DNA of 9,373 bases from Gammaproteobacteria bacterium (GTDB taxonomy: Bacteria; Pseudomonadota; Gammaproteobacteria; Thiomicrospirales; Thiomicrospiraceae). Positions 1-7,870 of this stretch are shown here, in pieces. The translations under genes and the position numbers were made by a program. The stretch covers positions 1 through 9,373 of the forward strand of contig JAADDM010000132.1 of the NCBI GenBank assembly GCA_013153955.1. The letters run 5' to 3'. Numbering within the stretch: position 1 is the first letter of the stretch; every line of letters begins with the position of its first letter. The notes under the pieces were generated by a model. It was not told where the DNA came from. It saw nothing but the letters and a program-made list of their open reading frames with translations, and searched no databases.

Positions 1-1
1 C

Positions 2-646
2 CGTTTAATCTCTTTGGACTATATTGTGGATACGGCGCTGGATGGCGACTGTGCTCAGTTTGCATTGCAAGAGTACCGTTATGATTTAGTACTGCTCGAT
101 TTAGGCTTGCCAAAACAACCAGGTCTGGTTGTTTTAGAAAAGTTACGCGCAGGAGAGATGCCTTTAAATACCGATACACCTGTTTTAATTTTAACGGCAC
201 GAAATGCATGGCAAGAACGGGTTGAAGGTTTAAAAAAAGGCGCCAATGATTATCTAGGAAAACCGTTTCAGTTTGAAGAGCTACAGGCACGCATTGAAGT
301 TTTATTACGACGTAATTCGGTGAACTCAGGACAATCAGAGGTGATTGAGGCTGGAGGGTGTCAATTAGACTTGGGGGCTAAACAGTTAAGGGTAGGGCGT
401 GAGGCTTATGATTTAACCCTAACTGAATTTAGACTGGTAAAAGTGCTACTTTCACAACCGAACCAACTGTTTTCAAAAGAGCAGTTATTAGCGCGTATCT
501 CGGATCAAGATTATGAGTGCGAAAGTAATATTATTGAGGTGTATATTCGTAAGCTCCGTAAGATGATGGGTAAAACGGCCATTGAAACTTCTCGAGGGCT
601 AGGCTATAAATTTGTGGGATCACAGATTCCAACGGAGGATTCTTAA
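2..646 (+). CDS. PhoP-like OmpR-family response regulator (5' partial)
   Basis: This is a DNA-binding response regulator that would be phosphorylated by the kinase encoded next to it. The reading frame is open to the left edge (RLIS precedes the TTG at 14), so the true start and the N-terminal acidic pocket lie outside the window; about 12-15 residues are probably missing. Visible receiver residues are the phospho-acceptor Asp in LLDLGLP (codon 98-100), the Thr in LTARN (194-196) and the Lys in GKPF (260-262). The stretch LTARNAWQERVEGLKKGAND closely resembles the same segment of PhoP. The C-terminal half is an OmpR-type winged helix with LTLTEF, the recognition-helix region SNIIEVYIRKLRK and the wing GLGYKF. 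The stop codon overlaps the kinase start (TAATG). Residues KQPGLV are encoded by an unusual inverted repeat, listed separately. The TTG at 14 is not a credible start, as it would delete part of the receiver domain. The family call is firm; the regulon is inferred from position only. Confidence 0.93.
   Translation, partial: RLISLDYIVDTALDGDCAQFALQEYRYDLVLLDLGLPKQPGLVVLEKLRAGEMPLNTDTPVLILTARNAWQERVEGLKKGANDYLGKPFQFEELQARIEVLLRRNSVNSGQSEVIEAGGCQLDLGAKQLRVGREAYDLTLTEFRLVKVLLSQPNQLFSKEQLLARISDQDYECESNIIEVYIRKLRKMMGKTAIETSRGLGYKFVGSQIPTEDS
112..135. repeat. inverted repeat AAAACAACCAG-GT-CTGGTTGTTTT inside regulator gene
   Basis: Perfect 11-base arms (112-122 and 125-135) with a two-base centre lie entirely within coding sequence, encoding KQPGLVV in the receiver domain. 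The left part contains AAACAACCAGGTCTG, the same 15-base word (C/T at one position) found at 3558 and 8216. It resembles the terminator arms without the extra inner stem. Confidence 0.85.
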
Positions 647-2004
647 TGCGCTTTTTTGAAAAAGATGAATCGCTTCAAAAGCAAATTTTTAAAGCCTTAC
701 TCCTAAGCTTACTGGCCATTCTAAGTGTTTTTTGGTGGTTGTCGCAATCGACCATTCATACCATCACTGAAGACTACTTACTCACTCGGCTCTCGCATGA
801 TACTGATACCATTGAGCGCAATTTACACCTAGAAGACGGTCAGTGGGTACTGGCGATGGAGGGCATCGCCTCTATCTATAAAACGGTGCACTCGGGTCAC
901 TATTTTGTGATCAAAACACCCAATCAGACGATTCTATCGCCCTCTCTTTCTGGTTACCCTCTGTACTCTCTGCCACAAAACCCAGTGGATATTGAGGCAC
1001 TTGAAGGGCGTAGAAATGTACACTTTAAAACCTACGAAACTCGTGGTCCAGTGGAAGACTCTGTCTTGGTTCGATATACCGAGCTGCGTAAAAACAACCT
1101 ACCCATAAAAATCTATGTCGCAGAAGATCACACGCCTATACAGACACTACTGTTTAAGTTTGATGTCCTGTTTGCGCTATTTACTTTGCTGACGCTTATC
1201 AGTCTCTATTTCTTAAATAAAGGTCTGATTAAACGTGCTTTTAGGCAGTTAAATCCTTTGGAAGATCAGCTTCGTGAGTTTAAATTAGGTCATAAAGTCT
1301 CAATCGAACCTAAGGCATTTCCTCAAGAGGTTAGGGTGCTTATCGAAAGCTTAAATTTGGCACTGGACCAGTCTCTATTACAGTTTGAAAAATCTAGACA
1401 GTTGAATGCAAATCTATCACACAGTCTAAAAACACCGCTTAATCTTATTTTTCAGCTACTAGATGCACCAGAGTTGCAGCAAAATCCTGACTTACAAAAA
1501 AACCTAAAGCAGCAGAGTGAAAATATGCTCGCGCTGATTGAACGCGAGCTTAAAAAAGATCGTATCGCCTCCTTACAAACCATTGAACCCCTTGCGTTGG
1601 ATGAGCTATTAGCGGACTTGTTGATGACCTTTAAGCAGCTATACCATGAAAAAAACATACAGTTTACGGTTGATATTATGCCGGGTGCTCAGCTAAGTAT
1701 GGAGCGTGAAGACGGCTTTGAACTGCTTGGAAACCTAATTGATAATGCCTGTAAATGGTGTGAATCAAGCGTCTCCATTCGCTATGAAAATCAGCAGTTA
1801 ATCATTGAAGATGATGGCCCTGGTGTTAGCACTGCCCAGCTTGAACTCTTGCAGGAGCGTGGCTACCGTACAGATGAGACAAAGCCGGGTCATGGCATTG
1901 GTTTGTCGATTGTGCAGGCGCTCGTGGTCGCCTATCAAGCAGAGATTCACTTTGAAGACTCTACGATGGGTGGCCTTAAAGTCGTGGTTCAGTTGGCAGA
2001 TTAG
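646..2004 (+). CDS. PhoQ-like sensor histidine kinase
   Basis: This is a membrane-bound sensor kinase of 452 residues, the expected length. The ATG overlaps the regulator's stop codon and is preceded by GGAGGA (634-639), so the pair is translationally coupled. Two membrane segments are visible, at about residues 15-35 and 172-190, enclosing a periplasmic sensor of about 135 residues. The cytoplasmic part has the H-box SHSLKTPL with phospho-acceptor His259, N-box NLIDNACKWC (Asn363, Asn367), G1 box EDDGPG (Asp390) and G2 box PGHGIGL (415-420). SHSLKTPL, the DNACK-C pattern and EDDGPG are distinctive of PhoQ and its relatives. The periplasmic domain shows no run of acidic residues like the one that binds divalent cations in enterobacterial PhoQ, so the signal need not be Mg2+. 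Its position next to an efflux operon suggests a metal or envelope stress signal, which is inference. Confidence 0.95.
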   Translation: MRFFEKDESLQKQIFKALLLSLLAILSVFWWLSQSTIHTITEDYLLTRLSHDTDTIERNLHLEDGQWVLAMEGIASIYKTVHSGHYFVIKTPNQTILSPSLSGYPLYSLPQNPVDIEALEGRRNVHFKTYETRGPVEDSVLVRYTELRKNNLPIKIYVAEDHTPIQTLLFKFDVLFALFTLLTLISLYFLNKGLIKRAFRQLNPLEDQLREFKLGHKVSIEPKAFPQEVRVLIESLNLALDQSLLQFEKSRQLNANLSHSLKTPLNLIFQLLDAPELQQNPDLQKNLKQQSENMLALIERELKKDRIASLQTIEPLALDELLADLLMTFKQLYHEKNIQFTVDIMPGAQLSMEREDGFELLGNLIDNACKWCESSVSIRYENQQLIIEDDGPGVSTAQLELLQERGYRTDETKPGHGIGLSIVQALVVAYQAEIHFEDSTMGGLKVVVQLAD

Positions 2005-2111
2005 CAAGCCGCTTTATTATTCAACAAGCTTTTCGGTGCGGCTCGCCTAGCCTAGCTGGTTAAGGCAAGCTCGTCGTAGCAGGTGTTAACTCAATAACAA
2101 TAACGTCTATC

Positions 2112-2126
2112 CTTAAATTGTCTTAA
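2112..2126. promoter_or_regulatory. CTTAA direct repeat, possible response-regulator site
   Basis: CTTAA occurs at 2112-2116 and again at 2122-2126, one helical turn apart (10 bases start to start), in the gap between the two-component genes and the efflux operon. Tandem half-sites one turn apart are how OmpR-family dimers bind; PmrA and QseB use CTTAA-type half-sites, but usually with an 11-base period, so this is one base short of that pattern. It lies about 26 bases upstream of the candidate -35 at 2152. The sequence repeat is seen; the function is inferred. Confidence 0.3.
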
Positions 2127-2151
2127 TTCAACACGCCTTGTTCCTTCGAGC

Positions 2152-2180
2152 TTGTCAGACCGACTTTTAAACGGTATTTT
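2152..2180 (+). promoter_or_regulatory. candidate sigma-70 promoter for the efflux operon
   Basis: TTGTCA (2152-2157, five of six matches to TTGACA) is separated by 17 bases from TATTTT (2175-2180, four of six matches to TATAAT). A start near 2187 would leave a leader of about 55 bases before the ATG at 2242. This is the best-spaced promoter-like pair noticed in the gap, but the -10 is weak, which would fit a promoter needing an activator. Confidence 0.35.
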
Positions 2181-2241
2181 CAGCTTCAATTCAGTTTCAT
2201 TTTGTATGATTTTGCGTAATTACTCAAAATGGACTCTTCAC

Positions 2242-3531
2242 ATGTACCACTTGAACCGTTTTTCACAGAGACTTTCTCTGTCACTTATTGTTGCACTGCC
2301 TCTCTCTTTTGGATTAGTAGCCTCGCAAGCGATGGCCGCGTCTTCTGAATACATTCAGCTACTCGAACCGATTCAACAGCACCAGCCTGAGCAGATGACT
2401 GCACAAGCGATTGAAACGCTACAAGCAGCGAATCAATCACTCTCATCAAGCTGGTTAGCAGGCGATTTAAGCCTTAATATTCACCATGAAAATGATGCCT
2501 TAACGGGGGCAGAATCAGCCCAAACTTGGGCATTAGGGGCAGAGTTTCCTGTTTGGTTACCGAGTCAGAAAGCGGCTTTAGAAGGGCTTTCAAATGGCTA
2601 TCAATCTCAGTTAAGAGCTCAATCGGGGTATCTGTCTTGGTTGGCTTCAAGCACTTTAAGAGGACTTGCTTGGGAGGCGAAAAAGGCGACGATTGAGGTT
2701 GATTTGGCGGCTTCCGCATTAGAGCAGAGCCAAGCATTAGCCGAACGAGTACAGCAGAAAGTGAATGTGGGCGAGAGCACGCAGTTAGATCTTCTGTTAG
2801 CCCAAAAATCGGTATTACAACAGCAAACTAACTTGGTTCAAAAACAGGGACAGTTACAGCGTCTTCAATCTCAGTTTACCGCATGGACAGGCTATGAAGG
2901 TCTGCCTGCAGATATTGATGAGACTGCATTAGCACCGATTTCATTAACTGCCCACCCTCAAATTGTTTGGTTGAGTTCTTTCTTAGAGGTCGCACAGGCG
3001 GAGTTGGCTCAGCAAAAACAGCAGAAGCAGGCGGCTCCAACTCTTTATGTGGGGGCGCAAAATGATAGAAGCACTGGTTTTGATAATACCTCTCTGGTCT
3101 TTGAAATCTCTATTCCATTAGGAGTGGGTGCGAGCAACAATATGGCTGTGGCTGAAAAGCAGGTGGCCATTACGGAAAAAAGAGCGGCCTTAAAGCAAGC
3201 CAAGTTTGAGTTAAAGCGCGCGATTATTGAAGCCACTCAGCAAGTCGCCACTCAGAAAAAACAGGGCGATTTGATTCAACAGCAGAGCGTTTTAGACAAT
3301 AAGGCCTTAGCTTTGGCCGAAAAATCTTACCAGTATGGCGCGTCTACGCTACAAGACTTGTTGCGTATTCAACAGCAAGCGTTGGCGTCTCAGCTAACGC
3401 TTGAGTTAAGCAATGCAACGCTGGGGCAGTCGATTGCACAGTTAAACCAAATGATGGGATATTCTCTAGACAGCACGGCATTGAATCAGGCACAAAAAAG
3501 CCTTAATTCGGCTTCAGGAAAAGGACAGTAA
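2242..3531 (+). CDS. TolC-family outer membrane efflux protein (CusC/CzcC role)
   Basis: This is the outer membrane channel component of the tripartite efflux system that follows. The ATG at 2242 is chosen because it opens directly onto a good signal peptide: Asn-Arg and Arg near the N-terminus, a hydrophobic core (LSLSLIVALPLSFGLVA) and an Ala-Met-Ala cleavage site after residue 32. An in-frame TTG at 2152 and ATG at 2206 would put 30 or 12 extra residues in front of the signal and overlap the candidate promoter. The ribosome binding site is poor (TGGA at 2230-2233). The 429-residue product has the long Gln/Ala/Leu-rich helices of the OEP family in two repeats; the second ends with YGASTLQDLLRIQQQALASQ, a typical outer membrane efflux motif. 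No N-terminal lipobox Cys is seen, so unlike CusC it is probably not lipidated. It lies two bases upstream of the adaptor gene. Confidence 0.9.
   Translation: MYHLNRFSQRLSLSLIVALPLSFGLVASQAMAASSEYIQLLEPIQQHQPEQMTAQAIETLQAANQSLSSSWLAGDLSLNIHHENDALTGAESAQTWALGAEFPVWLPSQKAALEGLSNGYQSQLRAQSGYLSWLASSTLRGLAWEAKKATIEVDLAASALEQSQALAERVQQKVNVGESTQLDLLLAQKSVLQQQTNLVQKQGQLQRLQSQFTAWTGYEGLPADIDETALAPISLTAHPQIVWLSSFLEVAQAELAQQKQQKQAAPTLYVGAQNDRSTGFDNTSLVFEISIPLGVGASNNMAVAEKQVAITEKRAALKQAKFELKRAIIEATQQVATQKKQGDLIQQQSVLDNKALALAEKSYQYGASTLQDLLRIQQQALASQLTLELSNATLGQSIAQLNQMMGYSLDSTALNQAQKSLNSASGKGQ
3521..3525 (+). promoter_or_regulatory. ribosome binding site deciding the adaptor start
   Basis: AAGGA lies eight bases before the ATG at 3534. 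The alternative in-frame ATG at 3597 (residue 22), which would give a conventional signal peptide, has no Shine-Dalgarno-like sequence before it. The upstream start, and therefore the N-terminal extension, is favoured. Confidence 0.6.
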
Positions 3532-3533
3532 CA

Positions 3534-4748
3534 ATGTTAAAAACAACGCATTCAAACAAACAACCAGGCCTGGTTACTTCGGCTTTAACTTCAAATATGC
3601 AGACTTTCTTTAAGGCATCGGTCTTGAGCAGTGCAGTTATTTTAATGGCTTTTGCTTCAGTAAACACGGTTCAAGCTGAATCGGGTTTACAGCTTAATGC
3701 GGAACAGACTGCCGCGTTAGGGTTGCAAACGGCTGTGGCAAAACAGGTTGCACACTATCCAAGTGCTGCTTATCCCGCTTTGGCAATGATTCCTTTGAAA
3801 ACGATTCGCACGCTCTCTAGTTCGGTCTCCGGCACGCTCTCACAATTAAATGTAGTACACGGCCCCATTACTAAAGGCCAAGTGATTGCTGAAATTGAGA
3901 GTGCAGAACTGTTGGCGATGCAGTCTGATCTATTAGCGACACAGTCCTCTTTAAGTGTGGCTCAAACAGAGTTGAAGCGTGCTAAAAAGTTGGCGAAAAG
4001 TGGCATCAGTTCAGCCAAGAAATTGCAAATTGCACAGGCTAAAGTTATTGAATTAAGTGCGCTAAAAGCACAGCAATTAGGTGCGTTAAGACTGGCAGGC
4101 ATGACGGAATCTAGTATTAGAACTCTGAGAAGTCGTCAAACACTTCAGTCATCAACATTACAGATTATCTCTCCCATTAACGGTCAGTTATTTAACCTAG
4201 CCGTTACACTGGGTGAGCGAGTGAATGTTAACCAAGTACTATTCTCTATTGGCGAAACAGACCCGATGGTTTTAGTGGTACGCGTCCCGGTTATGGTTGC
4301 AAATCAGTTACGTGAAGGGCAAAGCGTTAAGGTGGATGGGCTTGAGGTAGAGGGCATTGTTGAGCACATTGATCCAGAAGTCGATGCGATGACGCAGTCA
4401 GTCGATATTCACGTAGAAGTGGAGAATCATGATGGCAAAATTCGTCCAGGCCAGTTGTTTGAACTGTCCTTCTTAATGGAGGAAGCGAGCTCTAAACAGG
4501 CTCTTTTTGAAGTGGATTCTAATGCAATCAGTCAGTTTGAGGGAGAGACGGTTGTCTTTGTTAAACAGGGCAATAATATTGAACCATTGGCGATTACAGT
4601 CAACAACATCTCTCAAGGTCGCCTTTATTTTTCACCGATAGCCACTGATGGCACGATGAAAAATGAGACCTCTGTTTTTATACAGGGTTCGACTGCGATT
4701 AAATTAGCGTTTGAATCACTTGAAAGTGATGTTGAAGACAGCGAATAA
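3534..4748 (+). CDS. periplasmic adaptor (membrane fusion protein) of HME-RND efflux
   Basis: This is the adaptor linking the inner membrane pump to the outer membrane channel. The 404 residues show an export signal with a hydrophobic core at about 28-42 and likely cleavage after VQA (residue 48), then a lipoyl/barrel-sandwich half (VSGTLSQL, then GPITKGQVIAEI, about 98-121). An alpha-helical hairpin follows at about 122-205 (LKRAKKLAKSGISSAKKLQ). The second lipoyl half is ISPINGQLFNLAVTLGERVN (about 212-231), followed by a beta-barrel region with VRPGQ-like IRPGQ (303-307) and a membrane-proximal domain. It is CzcB/CusB-like but has no His-rich or Met-rich metal-binding tail, so the metal is not revealed. 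The first 21 residues (containing NKQPGLVT) are an unusually long extension before the signal and carry a copy of the repeated palindrome. It starts two bases after the channel gene and ends 23 bases before the pump. Confidence 0.9.
   Translation: MLKTTHSNKQPGLVTSALTSNMQTFFKASVLSSAVILMAFASVNTVQAESGLQLNAEQTAALGLQTAVAKQVAHYPSAAYPALAMIPLKTIRTLSSSVSGTLSQLNVVHGPITKGQVIAEIESAELLAMQSDLLATQSSLSVAQTELKRAKKLAKSGISSAKKLQIAQAKVIELSALKAQQLGALRLAGMTESSIRTLRSRQTLQSSTLQIISPINGQLFNLAVTLGERVNVNQVLFSIGETDPMVLVVRVPVMVANQLREGQSVKVDGLEVEGIVEHIDPEVDAMTQSVDIHVEVENHDGKIRPGQLFELSFLMEEASSKQALFEVDSNAISQFEGETVVFVKQGNNIEPLAITVNNISQGRLYFSPIATDGTMKNETSVFIQGSTAIKLAFESLESDVEDSE
3558..3575. repeat. palindromic AACCAGGCCTGGTT copy in adaptor 5' end
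   Basis: AAACAACCAGGCCTGGTT starts at 3558; its last 14 bases (3562-3575) are a perfect palindrome. It encodes KQPGLV in the same reading frame as the copy in the response regulator gene. It lies in the poorly constrained extension before the signal peptide. Confidence 0.85.
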
Positions 4749-4771
4749 AGCTGCGTTAAAGGAAATTACCT

Positions 4772-7700
4772 ATGTTATCTAGATTCTTACAATTTTTCTT
4801 AGTCCAGCGTACCTTAGTGGTTTTGATGGTGCTGGCGCTAGCAGCTGGGGGATGGCAAGCATTTCAAAAAATGCCGGTAGATGCCTTCCCGGATGTTTCA
4901 CCTTCTCAAGTAAAGATTATTTTTAAAGCGCCCGGTATGACACCGGGAGAAGTCGAGCAGCGCGTGATTGCGCCCCTTGAACAAGAGTTACTAGGCCTGC
5001 CTAATCAGCAGGTTTTACGCTCGTTAGCCAAGTATGGCCTTGCAGATATTACCCTTGATTTTAAAGAGGGAACCGATATCTATTGGGCGCGTCAGCTAGT
5101 GGCTGAGCGGTTAGGTGGAATGGATCTGCCCGTGGGCGTAACAGGCGGTATGGCTCCGCTTTCAACCCCGTTAAGTGATGTCTTTATGTTTACCATTAAT
5201 GGCGACACGCTTGATAATATGCAAAAGCGTGACTTATTAGATTGGGTTATTCGTCCAGCACTGCGTTCGGTTGCAGGGGTGGCGGATGTCAATATGCTAG
5301 GGGGGCTGTCAAAGATATTTGTGATTAAGCCTGACTACCAAAAATTGATGGGCTTTCAGATTTCACTCGATCAGATTATTCAGGCCATTGAAGAGAATAA
5401 TCAGAATGACGGGGCGGGTCGCCTTAATCAAGGAGAAGAGGTTTTACTGGTTCGTACTCAAGGCAATTTAACAAATGTGTCTGATATTGAGAATGTGGTG
5501 GTGGCTTATCAAAACGAGGTGGCGATTACGGTCAAAATGCTCGCGAAGGTCGAAATTGATTCGCTTTACCGAAATGGCGCGGTCACACAAAATGGAGAGT
5601 CAGAAGCCGTACAAGGATTGGTCATGGCACTTAAGGGTGTGAATGCGCGTGATGTCATTACAGGGATTGAAGCACGTTTAAAAGATTTAGAACCGGCTTT
5701 TCCAGAAGGGATTGAAGTGAGCGTATTTTATAACCGAAGTGATTTGGTTAATACTGCGATTCATGGTGTCTCTAAAGCCTTGCTAGAGGCAGTTATTCTA
5801 GTCTTGGTTGTCTTGCTGGTGTTCTTAGGAAATGTGCGTGCGGCAGTGACTGTGGCACTGATTTTACCGTTAGCAGCCTTAATGACTTTTATCTTAATGC
5901 GCTGGTTTGGTCTATCAGCCAATATCATGTCATTAGGCGGGCTCGCGATTGCCGTGGGTATGTTGGTTGATGCTGCCGTGGTGGTGGTAGAAAATATCGT
6001 CTCTCATCAAGAGGAAGATGCGAAAAAAGCACAGGGCAGATTGCCTAAAATGCACATTATTTTCCGTGCCTTAAAAGAAGTCTCTGTACCGGTGATTTCT
6101 GGTATTTTGATTATCATGACCGTCTTCTTACCGTTATTAACCCTAGAGGGGCTTGAGGGTAAGCTGTTTGTACCGGTTGCGTTAACGATTATTTTTGCGT
6201 TAGGGAGTGCGTTAATTCTTTCATTAACCATTATTCCAACGTTGTCTTCCTTCATTTTGGGCAAGCCATCACATAAAGAACCCTGGTTAATTCGCAAATT
6301 AATTGCGGTCTATCGCCCGGCATTAAGCTGGAGCTTGGCACACGATAAAATCATTGTGGGCGGTGCAGTGCTTTCGCTCTTTTTTGCTGGATTTGTGTAT
6401 ACACAAGTCGGTAAAACCTTTATTCCTCAAATGGATGAAGGCTTTGTTGTCATGCAGATTGAAAAGAGTCCGTCGATTAGTTTAGCGGCCTCTAATGCGA
6501 TGGACTTACGTATTCAAGCAGCGATTATGAAGCAAGTTCCCGAGGTGAATCGTATTGTGGCGCGCGTTGGCTCTGATGAGATTGGGATGGATCCAATGAG
6601 CTTGAATGACACCGATGCCTTTTTAATTCTAAAGGACAAGTCTGAATGGCGTATGGAGACCAAGGATGAGTTGATTGAAGCCATTCGTGAAGTTCTCATT
6701 ACCCAGTTCCCTGGGATTAATTATGCCTTTACGCAGCCGATTCAGATGCGTGTTGATGAGATGTTGACCGGGGCAAGAGGTGATTTAGCCATCAAAATAT
6801 TCGGTGATCACCCAACGGAGATTAACGAAGTCGCTAAAAAGATGGTTGCGATGGTCTCTTCTATTGAGGGGGCGGAAGATGTCTTTACCCCGACCAACGA
6901 AGGGTTACGTTACCTACAGCTAACGGTTAACCAGCAGATGGCGAGTCGTTTAGGCTTAACCGTCAACCAAGTTGAAAAGATATTACGTGCACAAATTAAC
7001 GGCCTAGAAGTCGGAATCCTATATGAAGGCATTCGTCGCATTCCGATTATGGTGCGTGCGCCAGAGTCTTATAAAGCGTCTACCTTCGAGATGTTACAAC
7101 AGCCGATTACGGTTGAAACGAATGATGGTATTCAATCTATTCTGCTGAATCAGCTGGTGAATGCAGAAGAGGTAGATGGCCCTGTCTCAATTAACAGAGA
7201 GCAGAGTAAGCGTTTCTCAGTGGTGGTGGCTAACGTTTCTGGACGTGATTTGGTTGGCTTTGTAGAAGAGGCGAAACAGAAAGCAGCCGAGTTGGATATT
7301 CCGGCAGGTTACTACTTTGAGTGGGGCGGGCAGTTTGAAAATCAACAGCGCGCGGCAGAGAAGTTAGCGGTTGTTGTGCCGGTGGCACTGGTGCTTATTT
7401 TCTTGATTCTATTCAGTACCTTTAAATCGATTTCGCAATCGGTGATGGTCTTGGTCAATGTGCCTTTGGCGATGGTTGGCGGGATTATTGCATTGTGGAT
7501 AACCGGTGAATATCTATCGGTACCTGCTTCTGTTGGCTTTATTGCCCTGTTAGGTATTGCGGTGCTAAACGGGGTGGTGATGGTGACCTACTTTAACCAG
7601 TTAATGGCCAAAGGACTGGATATGGGGCAGGTTGTAGTAGAGGGTGCGGTTCGACGTTTGCGTCCTGTCTTAATGACTGCAACCATTGCCGGCTTAGGGC

Positions 7701-7870
7701 TTGTTCCGCTGGTATTTGCAACAGGACCCGGTTCAGAGATTCAGCGTCCATTGGCCATCGTGGTGATTGGGGGGCTGATTAGCTCAACCTTGTTAACCCT
7801 GCTGATTCTGCCAATTATTTTTAAACGATTTGGCCGAGTAAAGCCAACGTCATTAGAGGGCGTAAAATAA
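4772..7870 (+). CDS. HME-type RND efflux pump (CusA/CzcA family)
   Basis: This is the proton-driven inner membrane pump of the tripartite system. The 1032 residues fit the family length, and AAAGGA (4758-4763) sits eight bases before the ATG. TM1 is near residues 8-29, followed by the HME hallmark VDAFPDVSPSQV. TM2-TM4 fall at about 338-353, 357-376 and 387-406, TM7 at about 527-547 and TM8 at about 866-886, with large periplasmic domains after TM1 and TM7, giving the usual twelve-segment plan. TM4 reads GMLVDAAVVVVEN with Asp400 and Glu407. The extra Asp seen in CzcA (DFG-x3-D) is replaced by Ala394-Val395, as in CusA-like proteins (AIG-x2-VDAA). At the place that I align with the CusA methionine in PSMLKTEN, this protein has PVSINREQ (804-811), without Met. 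Family membership is firm; metal specificity is unknown. The stop overlaps the next start by one base. Confidence 0.95.
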   Translation: MLSRFLQFFLVQRTLVVLMVLALAAGGWQAFQKMPVDAFPDVSPSQVKIIFKAPGMTPGEVEQRVIAPLEQELLGLPNQQVLRSLAKYGLADITLDFKEGTDIYWARQLVAERLGGMDLPVGVTGGMAPLSTPLSDVFMFTINGDTLDNMQKRDLLDWVIRPALRSVAGVADVNMLGGLSKIFVIKPDYQKLMGFQISLDQIIQAIEENNQNDGAGRLNQGEEVLLVRTQGNLTNVSDIENVVVAYQNEVAITVKMLAKVEIDSLYRNGAVTQNGESEAVQGLVMALKGVNARDVITGIEARLKDLEPAFPEGIEVSVFYNRSDLVNTAIHGVSKALLEAVILVLVVLLVFLGNVRAAVTVALILPLAALMTFILMRWFGLSANIMSLGGLAIAVGMLVDAAVVVVENIVSHQEEDAKKAQGRLPKMHIIFRALKEVSVPVISGILIIMTVFLPLLTLEGLEGKLFVPVALTIIFALGSALILSLTIIPTLSSFILGKPSHKEPWLIRKLIAVYRPALSWSLAHDKIIVGGAVLSLFFAGFVYTQVGKTFIPQMDEGFVVMQIEKSPSISLAASNAMDLRIQAAIMKQVPEVNRIVARVGSDEIGMDPMSLNDTDAFLILKDKSEWRMETKDELIEAIREVLITQFPGINYAFTQPIQMRVDEMLTGARGDLAIKIFGDHPTEINEVAKKMVAMVSSIEGAEDVFTPTNEGLRYLQLTVNQQMASRLGLTVNQVEKILRAQINGLEVGILYEGIRRIPIMVRAPESYKASTFEMLQQPITVETNDGIQSILLNQLVNAEEVDGPVSINREQSKRFSVVVANVSGRDLVGFVEEAKQKAAELDIPAGYYFEWGGQFENQQRAAEKLAVVVPVALVLIFLILFSTFKSISQSVMVLVNVPLAMVGGIIALWITGEYLSVPASVGFIALLGIAVLNGVVMVTYFNQLMAKGLDMGQVVVEGAVRRLRPVLMTATIAGLGLVPLVFATGPGSEIQRPLAIVVIGGLISSTLLTLLILPIIFKRFGRVKPTSLEGVK

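Noticed and set aside
2008..2042. GCCGC...GCGGC inverted repeat after the kinase stop
   Set aside because: Five-base stem with a loop of about 25 bases and no T-run; not credible as a terminator.
1805..2050. Open frame of 81 codons on the plus strand over the kinase 3' end
   Set aside because: It lies in another frame of the well-supported kinase catalytic domain and its product looks like no recognisable protein.
2205..2210. TATGAT as a -10 box closer to the channel gene
   Set aside because: No -35-like hexamer at 16-18 bases upstream and no properly spaced extended -10 TG; less convincing than 2152/2175.
2152..2241. TTG at 2152 (or ATG at 2206) as start of the outer membrane channel gene
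   Set aside because: It would place up to 30 residues before a clear signal peptide and overlap the candidate promoter; no ribosome binding site supports either.
4444..4461. CCAGGCCAGTTGTTT in the adaptor gene as a further copy of the repeated word
   Set aside because: It matches only with an internal deletion and encodes the family-typical PGQLF, so it is probably coincidence.
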